From contig JACQFP010000038.1 in assembly GCA_016200005.1 (NCBI GenBank), positions 1-64,000 on the forward strand: DNA of 64,000 bases, read 5' to 3'. Shown here in pieces: positions 8,392 through 17,492 of the stretch. The notes under the pieces were generated by a model that had not been told where the DNA came from, ran no database searches, and saw only the letters and a program-made list of their open reading frames with translations. Position 1 is the stretch's first letter, and every line of letters starts with the position of its first letter. The stretch is from Verrucomicrobiota bacterium. Lineage in GTDB: Bacteria > Verrucomicrobiota > Verrucomicrobiia > Limisphaerales > PALSA-1396. Made by a program: the position numbers and the translations under genes.

Positions 8392-9930
8392 TTAGAATAA
8401 AATCTCCGCCACAATTTTCGCGATTTGCTTCGCCAGCAACGGCGGCACGGCGTTGCCGACCTGCTTGTATTGCTCCGTGCGCGGGCCTTCAAAGAAATAG
8501 TTGTCGGGGAATGTTTGCAGCCGCGCTGCCTCTCGCACAGTCAAACTCCGGCACTGTGTCGGGTCGTAATGAATGTAGTAGTGCCCGTCCTTCGCAATGT
8601 GGGAGACGACGGTTGTTGCCGGGCGGTTTGCGGTCTGCACGCGGAATCGGTCGTTGAACTTCGTTTCCTTGAGCGCGTCTGCCACGTTCTGATGTTTTGG
8701 AAGGAGAGCTTTCGGAAAATCTTCCAGCAGCGGAGAACGTCCAAGCTCGCGAGCAAACACGGCAGAGAAAAAGTAACGGTGCAAATCCGCCCGGATGTGA
8801 CCGCGCGTTTCGTGGTTGCACACGCCGCGCAATTTCAGATCGCTGAACCATTCTGCGTGACGCTGCGGTTGTGGGTTTCCGGCCACGAACTCACTGCCGC
8901 GATTCAGGCTGCTTCCGACCCGACGCACAGCAGAGCGAATGGGTTCGGACACTGTTTGGCTGATAGTTCCGTTGTTCAGCCAACTCGCGTCCGCGATTTC
9001 TTTTACCACGTCACGCCAAGCCTCGGCAGAGTCCGGCTCTTTTGACAGGCCGCTTCGCAATCGCGGCAGATCGCCGATGACATCTTCGACCGTTGCGATT
9101 TCGGAGTTCTCCAGCGCACCGGGTTTTGCTTTCAGGTCAGACCGGATGCCGAGAACGATGATGCGATGCCGGGCTTGCGGGATTCCGTAATCCTCCGTCC
9201 GAATCAGAAAATCCTCCGGTTGAAATTCGCCGTACAAATCGCCGCGTCCAGCCGCCAGCGGGAAAAGCCGGTATTCAAGATCATCGCGCGGCGCAACGCG
9301 CTTGGTTTGTGGCATGGCGATGACCGGATGCCGCAAGTCTCGCAGAATGTTTTCAAAAATATGTTCCTGCCTCACCCTGGCTGACAACAAGCCCTTCACG
9401 TTCTCCATCACGAACACCGGTGGCTGATGCACGGCGAGGATGCGAAGATATTGCCGATACAATTCATGGCGTGGGTCGCTCTCGTATTCCTCAATGCCCT
9501 CGCCACCGATAATGCGCGAGCGCCCAACAAGCGAGTATGCCTGGCAAGGCGGGCCACCGATCAAAATCCACTTCTTCGGGTTGCCCATCGCGGCGTGGAT
9601 GCGTTTGTGAACCTTGCTGTCGGGAGTGTCTTTCCCGCCCAACTCCGCAAGCCACGCTTCTTCGGCGGCAAGCCGGGATTCGGTCGGATGACGCGCAAAA
9701 AGTTGTTCGCGTGTGATGCGTTTGGCGAGATAGTCGTAGTAATCATCCGGCAATTTCCCCGGCGGAAACTCCCGCAGAAAGGCGCGCAGCTCCAAAGTCC
9801 GGTGCGCGTGTTCTTCCTTCTCAATGGAGAGTTTGATTTTGAAAACACGCTCGCACGCGTGTGTGAGCGAGGAGAAGCCTTCACCCAAACCGCCTGGTCC
9901 TGCGAACAAATCTATGACCGGAATTGGCAT
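8392..9930 (-). CDS. dcm: DNA (cytosine-5-)-methyltransferase
   Basis: 512 residues with all main C5-methylase motifs in order. Motif I is DLFAGPGGLGEGF (residues 7-19), motif IV GGPPCQAYS with catalytic Cys129, motif VI VMENVKG near 175, and motif VIII QARHRIIVLGIR. A long target-recognition region follows, then motifs IX-X (SLTVREAARLQTFPDNYFF, QVGNAVPPLLAKQIAKIV). It transfers a methyl group from SAM to C5 of cytosine in a specific site; the site cannot be read. The insertion between motifs I and IV is long. It sits in the middle of the island, upstream of the Vsr-like nuclease and downstream of the GHKL ATPase, so it is probably the modification arm of a restriction-type system. Confidence 0.95.
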   Translation of the reverse strand: MPIPVIDLFAGPGGLGEGFSSLTHACERVFKIKLSIEKEEHAHRTLELRAFLREFPPGKLPDDYYDYLAKRITREQLFARHPTESRLAAEEAWLAELGGKDTPDSKVHKRIHAAMGNPKKWILIGGPPCQAYSLVGRSRIIGGEGIEEYESDPRHELYRQYLRILAVHQPPVFVMENVKGLLSARVRQEHIFENILRDLRHPVIAMPQTKRVAPRDDLEYRLFPLAAGRGDLYGEFQPEDFLIRTEDYGIPQARHRIIVLGIRSDLKAKPGALENSEIATVEDVIGDLPRLRSGLSKEPDSAEAWRDVVKEIADASWLNNGTISQTVSEPIRSAVRRVGSSLNRGSEFVAGNPQPQRHAEWFSDLKLRGVCNHETRGHIRADLHRYFFSAVFARELGRSPLLEDFPKALLPKHQNVADALKETKFNDRFRVQTANRPATTVVSHIAKDGHYYIHYDPTQCRSLTVREAARLQTFPDNYFFEGPRTEQYKQVGNAVPPLLAKQIAKIVAEILF

Positions 9931-10003
9931 CGCCGGGCGATGCTACGCAAGACGCACGCGAATGTCAGTGATAAGTGCCGAGCGAATGTGGCGGCGCTGT
10001 AGA

Positions 10004-10762
10004 TCAGGCATTGAGCATCCGACTGATTGAAAGCGCTCGACGGCATAACGCATCGGATTCCGATTCCGTGTTGAGCGAATCCAAACAAACAACCCGGGCA
10101 ATCCGATTGACTGTTTTGCAGATGCCCGCCTGAGCAGGATCGTTGAGCGATTGAGCTTCTTGGAGCGCGGCAAGGCGTTGTGCAACGACCATGTGACCAG
10201 AGAAAGCGCAATCACCAAACCAAAGCATGAGCGTCTGGCGACCTCGAACTTTTTTCGTCACATCGTATCTCTGTGGATCGTCTTCTGACCGTGTGTGGTC
10301 GCACGTTATTTCAGCCCACCACCAAAGTCTTGAAAGGGCATTCCTTCTAATGTTGCCTGCAAATCTTATCCAAAGCGTATTTGGGAGCGGCGTGTCCCAC
10401 CGCCAGCGGACATATTGCGGACAACCGATGCAAGCGATGTATGCCCAGAAATCCGCATCTGAAGCTTCACGGACGGTTAAACCGTTCAGTGCCTTGTGCA
10501 GCGCCACCGCCAGCCTGCCGTCAGTCTCCGCACGCTCGTCCCGAGTTGGCGAATCTCCGAGACTCGTCAAAATTCTCTCGAAAGCGTCTTTGAAGGCTTG
10601 GACCGCCAAAGCCGTGTTGACGTGTGCCGAAAGATCGAACTGTTGCAGCTTCAATCCTTCTCGGGGCGGTGGTTGAACTTCTCGCCACGATGTGGCCGCT
10701 GCTGCTGCTGCGAGCCATTCGCTCGATTTGAGTGTTTTCCGATTTGTTATGCGATGTGTCAT
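10004..10762 (-). CDS. Unknown island protein, possibly DUF6339-like
   Basis: 252 residues from the ATG at 10762, chosen because it overlaps the TGA of the upstream gene as ATGA. The longer frame would run 75 bp further into that gene. There is an Ala-rich start (SEWLAAAAAATSWREV), then helices with WAYIACIGCPQYVRWRW, SRLWWWAEITCDHTR and LMLWFGDCAFSGHMVVAQRL. The Trp-rich pattern reminds me of DUF6339 proteins near methylases, but this is from memory and unverified. No catalytic motif is evident. Tight coupling to the 316-residue protein and the ATPase suggests a complex. Confidence 0.65.
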   Translation of the reverse strand: MTHRITNRKTLKSSEWLAAAAAATSWREVQPPPREGLKLQQFDLSAHVNTALAVQAFKDAFERILTSLGDSPTRDERAETDGRLAVALHKALNGLTVREASDADFWAYIACIGCPQYVRWRWDTPLPNTLWIRFAGNIRRNALSRLWWWAEITCDHTRSEDDPQRYDVTKKVRGRQTLMLWFGDCAFSGHMVVAQRLAALQEAQSLNDPAQAGICKTVNRIARVVCLDSLNTESESDALCRRALSISRMLNA

Positions 10763-11709
10763 GCGGAGCCTCTTGCTTCGGGTTGAAATCGAAGAATGCC
10801 ATTTATGCGAGAAAGATTTTGTGCGACAAGAAGGCAATGCTGAATTCGCACGGACAACTCAATCATGCCATGCACATCAAGGTTGTCCACATTCGGCAAT
10901 TCCCATTCATTCTCGGAAAAGTTTGACCGCCACATTTTGGCGATCCGCGTTGCCGGCCATTTCTCTTGGTCTGCGCTCTCCTCGCGCAAAGCCCAAATCA
11001 AAACCTTCTCCCAAATTTGTTGCCACAAGAACACGCGCATGGACGCTCCGGCAAGCGCAGCCGGTGAGTTGTCGCCGGTTCTCAAAAGAACGGTCTCTAT
11101 CTGGCCGCGATATTTTGCATTGAGCCAGACTTTTGGCGTCTGGCTTCCGCCGGACAACTCGACGTGAACGAATGCCTCTTTCGGGAGATTGTTCGCTGAA
11201 AAGTCCAGCCAATCCACGGGAAGGGTGTCTCCCGTCCAGTCCTCGTCCACGGTTAAGACGATTGGTTGCGACGAAACACCCACAACAACTCCTCGCGAAA
11301 CAGAAACAGAATTGTTTGCCGTTGCGTTACCGCTCGCCAAGAACAGCACGTCGAGTTGTGCGACTCCTCGCAGGCGATTGATAGGAATTTCAACAGCAAC
11401 TTGACCGTTGCCGTCGGCTTCAAAAAACTTCCGGAACTTGCTTTCTTTGCAGAGAACTCGGACTCCTGGTGTGACAGATGTTCGACGCGCGGCATCGAAA
11501 ACATGAGCAATCACTTCTTCGCAGGCAGTTTCAATTTTCAATCCCACTTGAATTGAGCCGTCGTTACGTTCTCGCAACGATCCACAATCAACCACAAGCC
11601 CGGCTGCAGATTCACAAGCTTCAAAAGAAATCTGCCCGAACTTAACCGAGTCGAGACTGTATCGAACGTCATCGAAAACGGGATACGGCCAAGCGGTTGC
11701 TTTAAGCAT
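10759..11709 (-). CDS. Unknown 316-residue island protein coupled to the GHKL ATPase
   Basis: Not recognised. The first two thirds look beta-rich (LVVDCGSLRERNDGSIQVGL, VSRGVVVGVSSQPIVLTVDE, VDWLDFSANNLPKEAFVHVE). The last third is helical (MRVFLWQQIWEKVLIWALRE, MIELSVRIQHCLLVAQNLSR). It starts 8 bp inside the 3' end of the ATPase gene and its stop overlaps the next start, so three genes are translationally coupled. It may be the DNA- or target-binding partner of the ATPase; that is inference from position only. Confidence 0.65.
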   Translation of the reverse strand: MLKATAWPYPVFDDVRYSLDSVKFGQISFEACESAAGLVVDCGSLRERNDGSIQVGLKIETACEEVIAHVFDAARRTSVTPGVRVLCKESKFRKFFEADGNGQVAVEIPINRLRGVAQLDVLFLASGNATANNSVSVSRGVVVGVSSQPIVLTVDEDWTGDTLPVDWLDFSANNLPKEAFVHVELSGGSQTPKVWLNAKYRGQIETVLLRTGDNSPAALAGASMRVFLWQQIWEKVLIWALREESADQEKWPATRIAKMWRSNFSENEWELPNVDNLDVHGMIELSVRIQHCLLVAQNLSRINGILRFQPEARGSA

Positions 11710-13630
11710 GTGCGTCCTCCCCTAATTGTTCCGACTCTGGTGCGACGGCTTCGGTCGAAAGAGAAGCCTTCAACAAGCCTTCGCTTACTGAGAAAACTTC
11801 CGGCTGAAGTGCTTCCGTCGCGCCCGAAATCCGAATTTGAGTATCCGCTGCGAGCGTCGGAATTGTTACTCGCAGCTTTCCATTCGGGAGCGTTTCCTTT
11901 GGCAAGTTGCCCGGCACGGTGACAATTCTCTCCAAGCGAAACCTGTCTTCCCTTGAGGCGTTTCCGGTTTCCAAGGCTGGCTCAACCGAGATGTCCACTT
12001 TGGACGGCGGCTTCCCTGCTTCCACTCTCGCTCTGACTTCAAAACTGTAGCGGTTCTCATCACGGTTGAACGTTTGGAGACGAAGATGCGGCTGTCCGGG
12101 CGGCGGTGGTGGTGGCGGGCCGGTGCGTCCAACGCCGGGAAATTTCAAACCTGCCTCCAGCGGGCTTAAATCACTCGCTGTCTCTGGTTGCTCAACGCGG
12201 CTGTTACGCTCAAAATAATCCCGGAGTTTCTTGAGCAAGTCTCGCACCACGGGGCGTGCTTCCGGCCAATGCCTCAGACTCGCCGACTTCTCATCCCAAC
12301 GAGTGTGCGTCACATATTCGGAGAAACCAAGCAGCACGTCACCGCGAACGCCTTGCTCTGATGCGTCAGATGCCCGCCCGCCGAGCGCTATTCCGACGAA
12401 TGGGCGAACAAGCGTATTGCCCGTCATCTTCGCATAGCCAACAACCATGCCCTGGCCTCGGATGCACGCGACCTTCCGAACGAAATCTTCTCTGACCTCT
12501 TCTTCCCGTGGCACGAAAGCCATTCCGACCTTTGCGAAAGTTGTGGCCTGTGGCGTGGTTCGAGGAGGTGGTCCTTGGGGAACAACAACCGGAATCCGTT
12601 CGTTCGGCACATCATGCGTTCCGCGCTCGCCGCTTCGCATCCGCTCGTAAAGCGAAATGAACGGCTGGTAGTGTGCGAGTTGATTTGCCGCGTCGAGACG
12701 TTCTCCTGATTCGCTTTCACAAATAACTTCCAAGCGTTCATCAACAATCGCCGGCCAAAAATATCTCGCTGCGTATCGCGCGAACTTCGCGTGCGTTGCC
12801 AAATCGTCATCCTCGCTCTCCGGAGCGCACCAGAACGGAATCAGGATTGTTGTCCCACATTCGCTGTTGGTTTCGCGCCGACTGATGCCTGTTTTTGTGG
12901 CCAGCACTTGGGCCTGTTCATTGCACAGCGGCCTGCACCAATCTTCTCTTGTGTCACCGCCGTAGCCCAACCCTCTGTATGGAGAACCGCTAAGAAAATG
13001 CGGGCCGAGTCTGGCTTGAGCAGCCGCCCTGTGAACAGTGTTGTTGTTGGGAATTGAAAGACGCGAAAAGAAAACCACCGTCTGAACCTGCGAAGCCGAC
13101 CAGAGAACGGCCTTACCCAATCCATACGTTCCACCCGACCCAAGCCCTTGCTTCTCGCGGCGCGCGTCATCTCGCGCCAAAGCGATGTAGGCCTTTGGCG
13201 GTTCTCCCGGCCAACGGCGTTCATCATTCAGGGTGCGGACTGCTTCAGGTCCAACTAAGCCAATCGTGCCTGTTTCGGATATTTCCAAAACATCAAGCGT
13301 TGATGACTCCAGTCGAGTCGGGTCACCAAATTCAGTCGGCTCTTCCCTCATCGTGCGAATCCGGTTCGCTTCCGCGACGCGTTCCTTGAGCTTTGACCAA
13401 CCCAACGCAGCCAGAAAATTCCCTTTCGGCCCAGGGTTGCTAATCCGGTGGAGTTTGAACGAGACGTGAACAATCTGTCCTTGCTGTGCCGCATCCAAGG
13501 AATTCTGCAATACTTCTCGGACAAAAATCTCAAATGGCGAGATCGTGTGATCGCCCTCGATGATGATTCTCGATTTGGATGCGGCGTCGTTATCGCCGGC
13601 CAATGGTCGTGCTTGGAATTCCCAATCCAT
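11702..13630 (-). CDS. GHKL (HSP90/MutL-like) ATPase of a restriction-type island
   Basis: 642 residues. The Bergerat ATP-binding fold is visible: N-box FVREVLQNSLDAA (E39, N43, D46), a G1-like loop LEISETGTIGLVGP near 116-128, and the glycine lid SGGTYGLGKAVLWSAS near 165-180. A G-rich YRGLGYGGD follows. The middle has IPFWCAPE and ARYFWPAI. A poly-Pro linker (GPPPPPPPG) leads to a C-terminal beta-rich domain. This layout matches the MutL/MORC-like ATPases reported in bacterial restriction islands with C5 methylases, Vsr-like nucleases and Z1 helicases. No Z1 helicase is in this window. It begins 15 bp after vapC and probably shares its transcript. Confidence 0.8.
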   Translation of the reverse strand: MDWEFQARPLAGDNDAASKSRIIIEGDHTISPFEIFVREVLQNSLDAAQQGQIVHVSFKLHRISNPGPKGNFLAALGWSKLKERVAEANRIRTMREEPTEFGDPTRLESSTLDVLEISETGTIGLVGPEAVRTLNDERRWPGEPPKAYIALARDDARREKQGLGSGGTYGLGKAVLWSASQVQTVVFFSRLSIPNNNTVHRAAAQARLGPHFLSGSPYRGLGYGGDTREDWCRPLCNEQAQVLATKTGISRRETNSECGTTILIPFWCAPESEDDDLATHAKFARYAARYFWPAIVDERLEVICESESGERLDAANQLAHYQPFISLYERMRSGERGTHDVPNERIPVVVPQGPPPRTTPQATTFAKVGMAFVPREEEVREDFVRKVACIRGQGMVVGYAKMTGNTLVRPFVGIALGGRASDASEQGVRGDVLLGFSEYVTHTRWDEKSASLRHWPEARPVVRDLLKKLRDYFERNSRVEQPETASDLSPLEAGLKFPGVGRTGPPPPPPPGQPHLRLQTFNRDENRYSFEVRARVEAGKPPSKVDISVEPALETGNASREDRFRLERIVTVPGNLPKETLPNGKLRVTIPTLAADTQIRISGATEALQPEVFSVSEGLLKASLSTEAVAPESEQLGEDAHA

Positions 13631-13644
13631 ATTTTGCTTGCCTT

Positions 13645-14046
13645 CTATTTCAGCCAGTTGATTTTGATTTCCTTTTCGAGCGGTTTGAATTCGGTATCGG
13701 CGGTGACGAGTTCGGCTTTCTTATGTTTGGCAAGCGCAGCGGCAAAGGCGTCGGCCAAGCCCAGCTCATGTTCGTTTTTCAAATGCGCGGCAGACTCGGC
13801 CAGTTCGCGGTCGAGCGGCGCAACATCCAGCGGCATCGTGTGTTCAAACCGGCGCGCGGTTTCCCAGCCTTCCTTGCCGTGCTTCTTTTGCATCCTGTAA
13901 AGCACTTCCGCCCAGTTGACGGCACTGATGAGCATGGGCTTGTCCGCGTCGGCGGCTTTGTGGAAAAGGTCGCGCACCTGTTCCATGCCCGGTTGCCCAA
14001 AGAACATGGCCAGCAGCGCGGAGGCGTCGAGAACGGTGGTCTTCAC
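13645..14046 (-). CDS. vapC: PIN-domain toxin, VapC type
   Basis: 133 residues, the usual PIN toxin length. The acidic residues of the PIN active site are in place: D8 in TVLDASALLAMF, E in VNWAEVLYRM near 47, and the D pair in LGLADAFAAALAKHKKAELV with VTADTEF near 114. VapC proteins are Mg-dependent RNases. The gene overlaps vapB by 4 bp (ATGA) and ends 15 bp before the GHKL ATPase, so the toxin-antitoxin pair heads the defence island. Confidence 0.9.
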   Translation of the reverse strand: MKTTVLDASALLAMFFGQPGMEQVRDLFHKAADADKPMLISAVNWAEVLYRMQKKHGKEGWETARRFEHTMPLDVAPLDRELAESAAHLKNEHELGLADAFAAALAKHKKAELVTADTEFKPLEKEIKINWLK

Positions 14047-14294
14047 TTGCGGTTCTCCCGGTCGCGTTCGGCCCGGCGTTCCTCAAGGTGTTCCTGCACG
14101 ACGGATTTCTCACCGGGCTTCTGTTTGAAGATGCCGCAGAAGGAATCAATGTATTCGCGCGTGACGGGCTGGAAGATGATGCGGTCGCCCTCTTCCACAA
14201 AATTGACGCGCGTGCCCGGCTTGATGCCGAACTTGCGGCGGATGCGTGACGGAACGACCAATTGGCCTTTGGATGTGACGTAAGCAGTGTTCAT
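14043..14294 (-). CDS. vapB: AbrB/SpoVT-fold antitoxin, VapB type
   Basis: 83 residues. The N-terminus is a swapped-hairpin AbrB domain (YVTSKGQLVVPSRIRRKFGI, KPGTRVNFVEEGDRIIFQPV) that binds DNA. The charged tail (HLEERRAERDRENRK) should bind and block the PIN toxin encoded next. It is the first gene of the minus-strand operon and probably represses its own promoter through the repeats at 14338-14363. Confidence 0.9.
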   Translation of the reverse strand: MNTAYVTSKGQLVVPSRIRRKFGIKPGTRVNFVEEGDRIIFQPVTREYIDSFCGIFKQKPGEKSVVQEHLEERRAERDRENRK

Positions 14295-14337
14295 GGCTGT
14301 TTTTGACTTTCCGTGGATAGTCTGCCATCAATTACAA

Positions 14338-14363
14338 TGTAAGGCAAGAACTATTTTGTAAGG
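14338..14363 (-). promoter_or_regulatory. Candidate operator: direct CCTTACA repeats upstream of vapB
   Basis: On the minus strand CCTTACA occurs twice, 19 bp apart start to start (plus-strand positions 14338-14344 and 14357-14363), about two helical turns. A TTGCCT hexamer overlaps one copy and could be a -35 box. AbrB-type antitoxins often bind such repeats to repress their own operon. Confidence 0.4.
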
Positions 14364-14416
14364 CTTATTCACAATGCCTTGCCAAAATGCGTGCCGTTGG
14401 TTTCGGCTCTTTGGGC

Positions 14417-14462
14417 ATGCAAAAACCGGAAGCCAGTTGCCTGACTTCCGGTTTTGAATTTT
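14417..14462 (-). terminator. Rho-independent terminator after the 14492-15043 gene
   Basis: A perfect 11-bp stem AAAACCGGAAG / CTTCCGGTTTT with a 12-nt loop lies downstream of the minus-strand gene ending at 14492. On that strand it is followed by a T-rich stretch. The flanking A/T-rich units also look like a degraded heptad array, so it may have a double origin. Confidence 0.6.
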
Positions 14463-14491
14463 TGATTCGGGTCGTTCCCGACCAGGACGGT

Positions 14492-15043
14492 TTAGAACGA
14501 CCAGTTGAAGAAGGGGAATCCGGTGGCGAGCTTGTTTGGGAATTCGTTGAACCACGGATTGTTTCTGGCCACATTCACCAATCCAACCTGCACGCCGTGA
14601 AGTTTTTCAGCGTAATTGCAGACTCCCAATTGCAAACCGTTCATTTCGGCCGAGAAGTTCACGAAACCGGATTGCAGTCCTTCAAAGCTGCCCTTGGAGT
14701 AATTCACAAAGCCATCCTGCCAGCCGACGTAGCTGCCGCTGCTGATGTTGATGAAGCCCCATTGAACGCCGTGGTAGGACTCGGCATAGTTGCCGATGAG
14801 CGCCCAACTGAAACCGGAACTTTCCCCGGTGCTGCCGTTGACGAATCCCAGCGTGAGGCTGTGCTGCGGGTTTTCACTCCATATACCGAGGGAGAATCCA
14901 TGTATGGTGGTGGTCCGGGATTGGATTGCGATGTCCGGAGTCAGCGAAAGCTGAATCGCGGCGGTGTCGGCCTGAGCGGCCTGGTCGGCTCTGGTGTTCA
15001 CTGCGCCGATGACAAACAGTGCGATGACGAGTACTTTTTTCAT
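14492..15043 (-). CDS. Secreted repeat protein resembling the LA_2272 surface-repeat family
   Basis: 183 residues with a signal peptide (MKKVLVIALFVIGAVNTRA). From residue 60 on it consists of short repeats with an aromatic/Gly pattern: LGFVNGSTGE, ALIGNYAESYHGVQWGFINI, GWQDGFVNYSKGSFEGLQSG, GLQLGVCNYAEKLHGVQVGL. Each repeat ends with a V/I-N and starts a new G-x-Q-x-G turn, as in LA_2272-type outer-surface proteins, whose function is unknown. It probably folds as a short beta solenoid or beta sheet at the outer membrane. It is monocistronic with its own terminator. Confidence 0.65.
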   Translation of the reverse strand: MKKVLVIALFVIGAVNTRADQAAQADTAAIQLSLTPDIAIQSRTTTIHGFSLGIWSENPQHSLTLGFVNGSTGESSGFSWALIGNYAESYHGVQWGFINISSGSYVGWQDGFVNYSKGSFEGLQSGFVNFSAEMNGLQLGVCNYAEKLHGVQVGLVNVARNNPWFNEFPNKLATGFPFFNWSF

Positions 15044-15114
15044 GTATCGGGTTTAGCCAACCGTCTGCACCAATGCAACCATTATTACGTTGGAAAAAAA
15101 CTCACAAGCCGTTC

Positions 15115-15261
15115 GGGGAGCACAGCCGCCCCGGCTGTTGTTCGGCGCGCCCTCGCGCCGAACCCGGAACGTACGGCACCCACCCTTTGAGTTCCAAAAG
15201 CCACTGCCGGGGCCAACGACGAGGGCGTCGTTGGCTGCGCCCGAGGGCGGGCGCGCTCCCC
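15115..15261. repeat. Palindromic MITE-like element, family 2 (copy B)
   Basis: 147 bp in the divergent gap before the PQQ-propeller gene. The left end GGGGAGCACAGCCGCCCC is mirrored at the right end by GGGGAGCGCGCCCGCCC read on the other strand. Internal hairpins form around GTTCGGCGCGCC/GCGCCGAAC and CCAACGAC/GTCGTTGG. Its length matches copy A (148 bp). Confidence 0.75.
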
Positions 15262-15316
15262 ATTTTAACTGCGCCACCCTGGGAATCTTAGGCTCGACCA
15301 CGAGAATCATCCCGTT

Positions 15317-16687
15317 ATGATTCTAAAAATGAGCCGGGCCAAAAAACAATTCTTTCCAACTCGCGTAGAATTGAAACCAATGTCGTATCACTTGAACAAA
15401 CTCCACGCTCTTCGCACTGAAGAACCATCGCAATCCCAATCCCTTGGCTTCACTGACCGGGGTCTTTCGCACGCCGCCGCACTCCTCCTGTCGCTGGCTG
15501 CCATGTCCGCTTTCGCTGCAAATTGGCCGCAATGGCGCGGGCCGAATGGCGACGGCATCAGCGCGGAAACGAATGTGCCGATCAAATGGAGCGCCACGGA
15601 AAACGTGGTGTGGAAAACGCCGATTCCCGGCGATGGCCATTCGTCGCCGGTGGTGTGGCAGGACAGCGTGTTTCTGACCACGGCCTTGCCGGAATCCAAG
15701 GAGCGTCTGTTGCTGCGTTTGGACGCGCGGACGGGAAAAGTTCTCTGGCAACGCACCGTGGTTACGGCGGCGGTCGAGTCGATGCACCGTGAGAACAGTC
15801 CGGCCTCCTCGACGCCCGTCACGGATGGCGAGCGCGTTTTCACTTCGTTTCAAAATGGCAAGCGTGTGGACCTGCAAGGTTATGACTTTGCCGGCCAACA
15901 GATTTGGTCCGCGCAACCGCTGGAGTTCAACGGTGAACACGGTTACAGTTACACGCCTTTGCTTTATCGCGATCTGCTGATCCTCGACTGCCGCCAGGAG
16001 GGCGAAGCGGCATTGCTTGCGCTCGACAAACGCACCGGCAAAGTGCGCTGGCGCGTTGAACCCTCGCGTCGGCGCATATCGCATATCACCCCCTTACTGG
16101 TTACCGACGATGGCCGTCAGCAAGTCATCGTGTGTGGCAGCGACGAAATCCGCAGTGTGAACCCGGACAACGGCAAGACGTGGTGGTGGTGTCGCGGACC
16201 TTCCGACGTGGCGGTGGCGGGATTGAGCTACGGTGACGGTCTGGTGTTCGCGACGGCGGGTTATCCCGACCGCACCCGCATGGCCGTGCGCGTCAATGGC
16301 AGTGGCGACGTGACCGCGACGCATGTGGCATGGAAATCCCGCAAGCAGGTGACTTACGTTCCATCACCGGTTTATCATGCCGGACATTTTTACTCGATCC
16401 TCGACCAGGGCATGCTCTGTTGTTTCAACGCGAAGACGGGCGACACCGTTTGGGAGCAACGTCTGGAGGGACGGTTTCGTTCTTCGCTCGTGCTGGCGGC
16501 GGACAATGTTTACGCCACGAATGACAAAGGCGTGACCACGGTCTTCCGCGCCACGCCGCGCGGGTTTGAACCCGTGTCGGTGAACGATCTGGGCGAATTC
16601 TGTTACACCACCCCGGCCATTGCAGACGGACACATTTATCTGCGCACAGGAAAGCATCTGTATTGCATTGGAAAGGGTCCGACCTGA
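15317..16687 (+). CDS. Secreted PQQ-like beta-propeller protein (BamB-like repeats)
   Basis: 456 residues. After a long N-terminal region with a signal-like stretch (LSHAAALLLSLAAMSAFAA), the mature protein opens with WPQWRGPNGDG. This is the standard start of Verrucomicrobia and Planctomycete outer-membrane-assembly-like PQQ-repeat proteins. Repeats such as ENVVWKTPIPGDGHSSPVVW, RLDARTGKVLWQRTV, ALDKRTGKVRWRVE and FNAKTGDTVWEQRL each form one blade. It is unlikely to be an alcohol dehydrogenase because it lacks the large catalytic domain. The true start may be an in-frame ATG after 15317. Confidence 0.85.
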   Translation: MILKMSRAKKQFFPTRVELKPMSYHLNKLHALRTEEPSQSQSLGFTDRGLSHAAALLLSLAAMSAFAANWPQWRGPNGDGISAETNVPIKWSATENVVWKTPIPGDGHSSPVVWQDSVFLTTALPESKERLLLRLDARTGKVLWQRTVVTAAVESMHRENSPASSTPVTDGERVFTSFQNGKRVDLQGYDFAGQQIWSAQPLEFNGEHGYSYTPLLYRDLLILDCRQEGEAALLALDKRTGKVRWRVEPSRRRISHITPLLVTDDGRQQVIVCGSDEIRSVNPDNGKTWWWCRGPSDVAVAGLSYGDGLVFATAGYPDRTRMAVRVNGSGDVTATHVAWKSRKQVTYVPSPVYHAGHFYSILDQGMLCCFNAKTGDTVWEQRLEGRFRSSLVLAADNVYATNDKGVTTVFRATPRGFEPVSVNDLGEFCYTTPAIADGHIYLRTGKHLYCIGKGPT

Positions 16688-16789
16688 TGCTTGTGTGTCA
16701 CGGTGTGTTGACTTCCGGCTTGCAGATTCTGTTGCCGCACTCTGCGAGTCTCGCTCAATTCTTCCGGCGGTCGCAGACCGCCGCTGCAA

Positions 16790-17456
<667 letters not shown>

Positions 17457-17477
17457 CACTCAACCTTCAACTCTCAA
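17457..17477. repeat. Short heptad array (CTCTCAA type) before the surface-protein gene
   Basis: CACTCAA, CCTTCAA, CTCTCAA, 15 bp before the ATG at 17493. It has the same unit as the arrays in the LMF and vsr genes. Confidence 0.7.
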
Positions 17478-17492
17478 CGGGAAATCAACCCT

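Noticed and set aside
11702-13630. True MutL mismatch-repair protein
   Set aside because: Only the ATPase motifs resemble MutL; length, C-terminal half and neighbours fit a restriction-island ATPase.
7460-14294. Prophage
   Set aside because: No integrase, capsid, terminase or lysis genes are visible in or around the island.
14387-15190. 267-residue plus-strand frame over the surface-repeat gene
   Set aside because: It runs antisense to the repeat protein, through its terminator and into a palindromic element.
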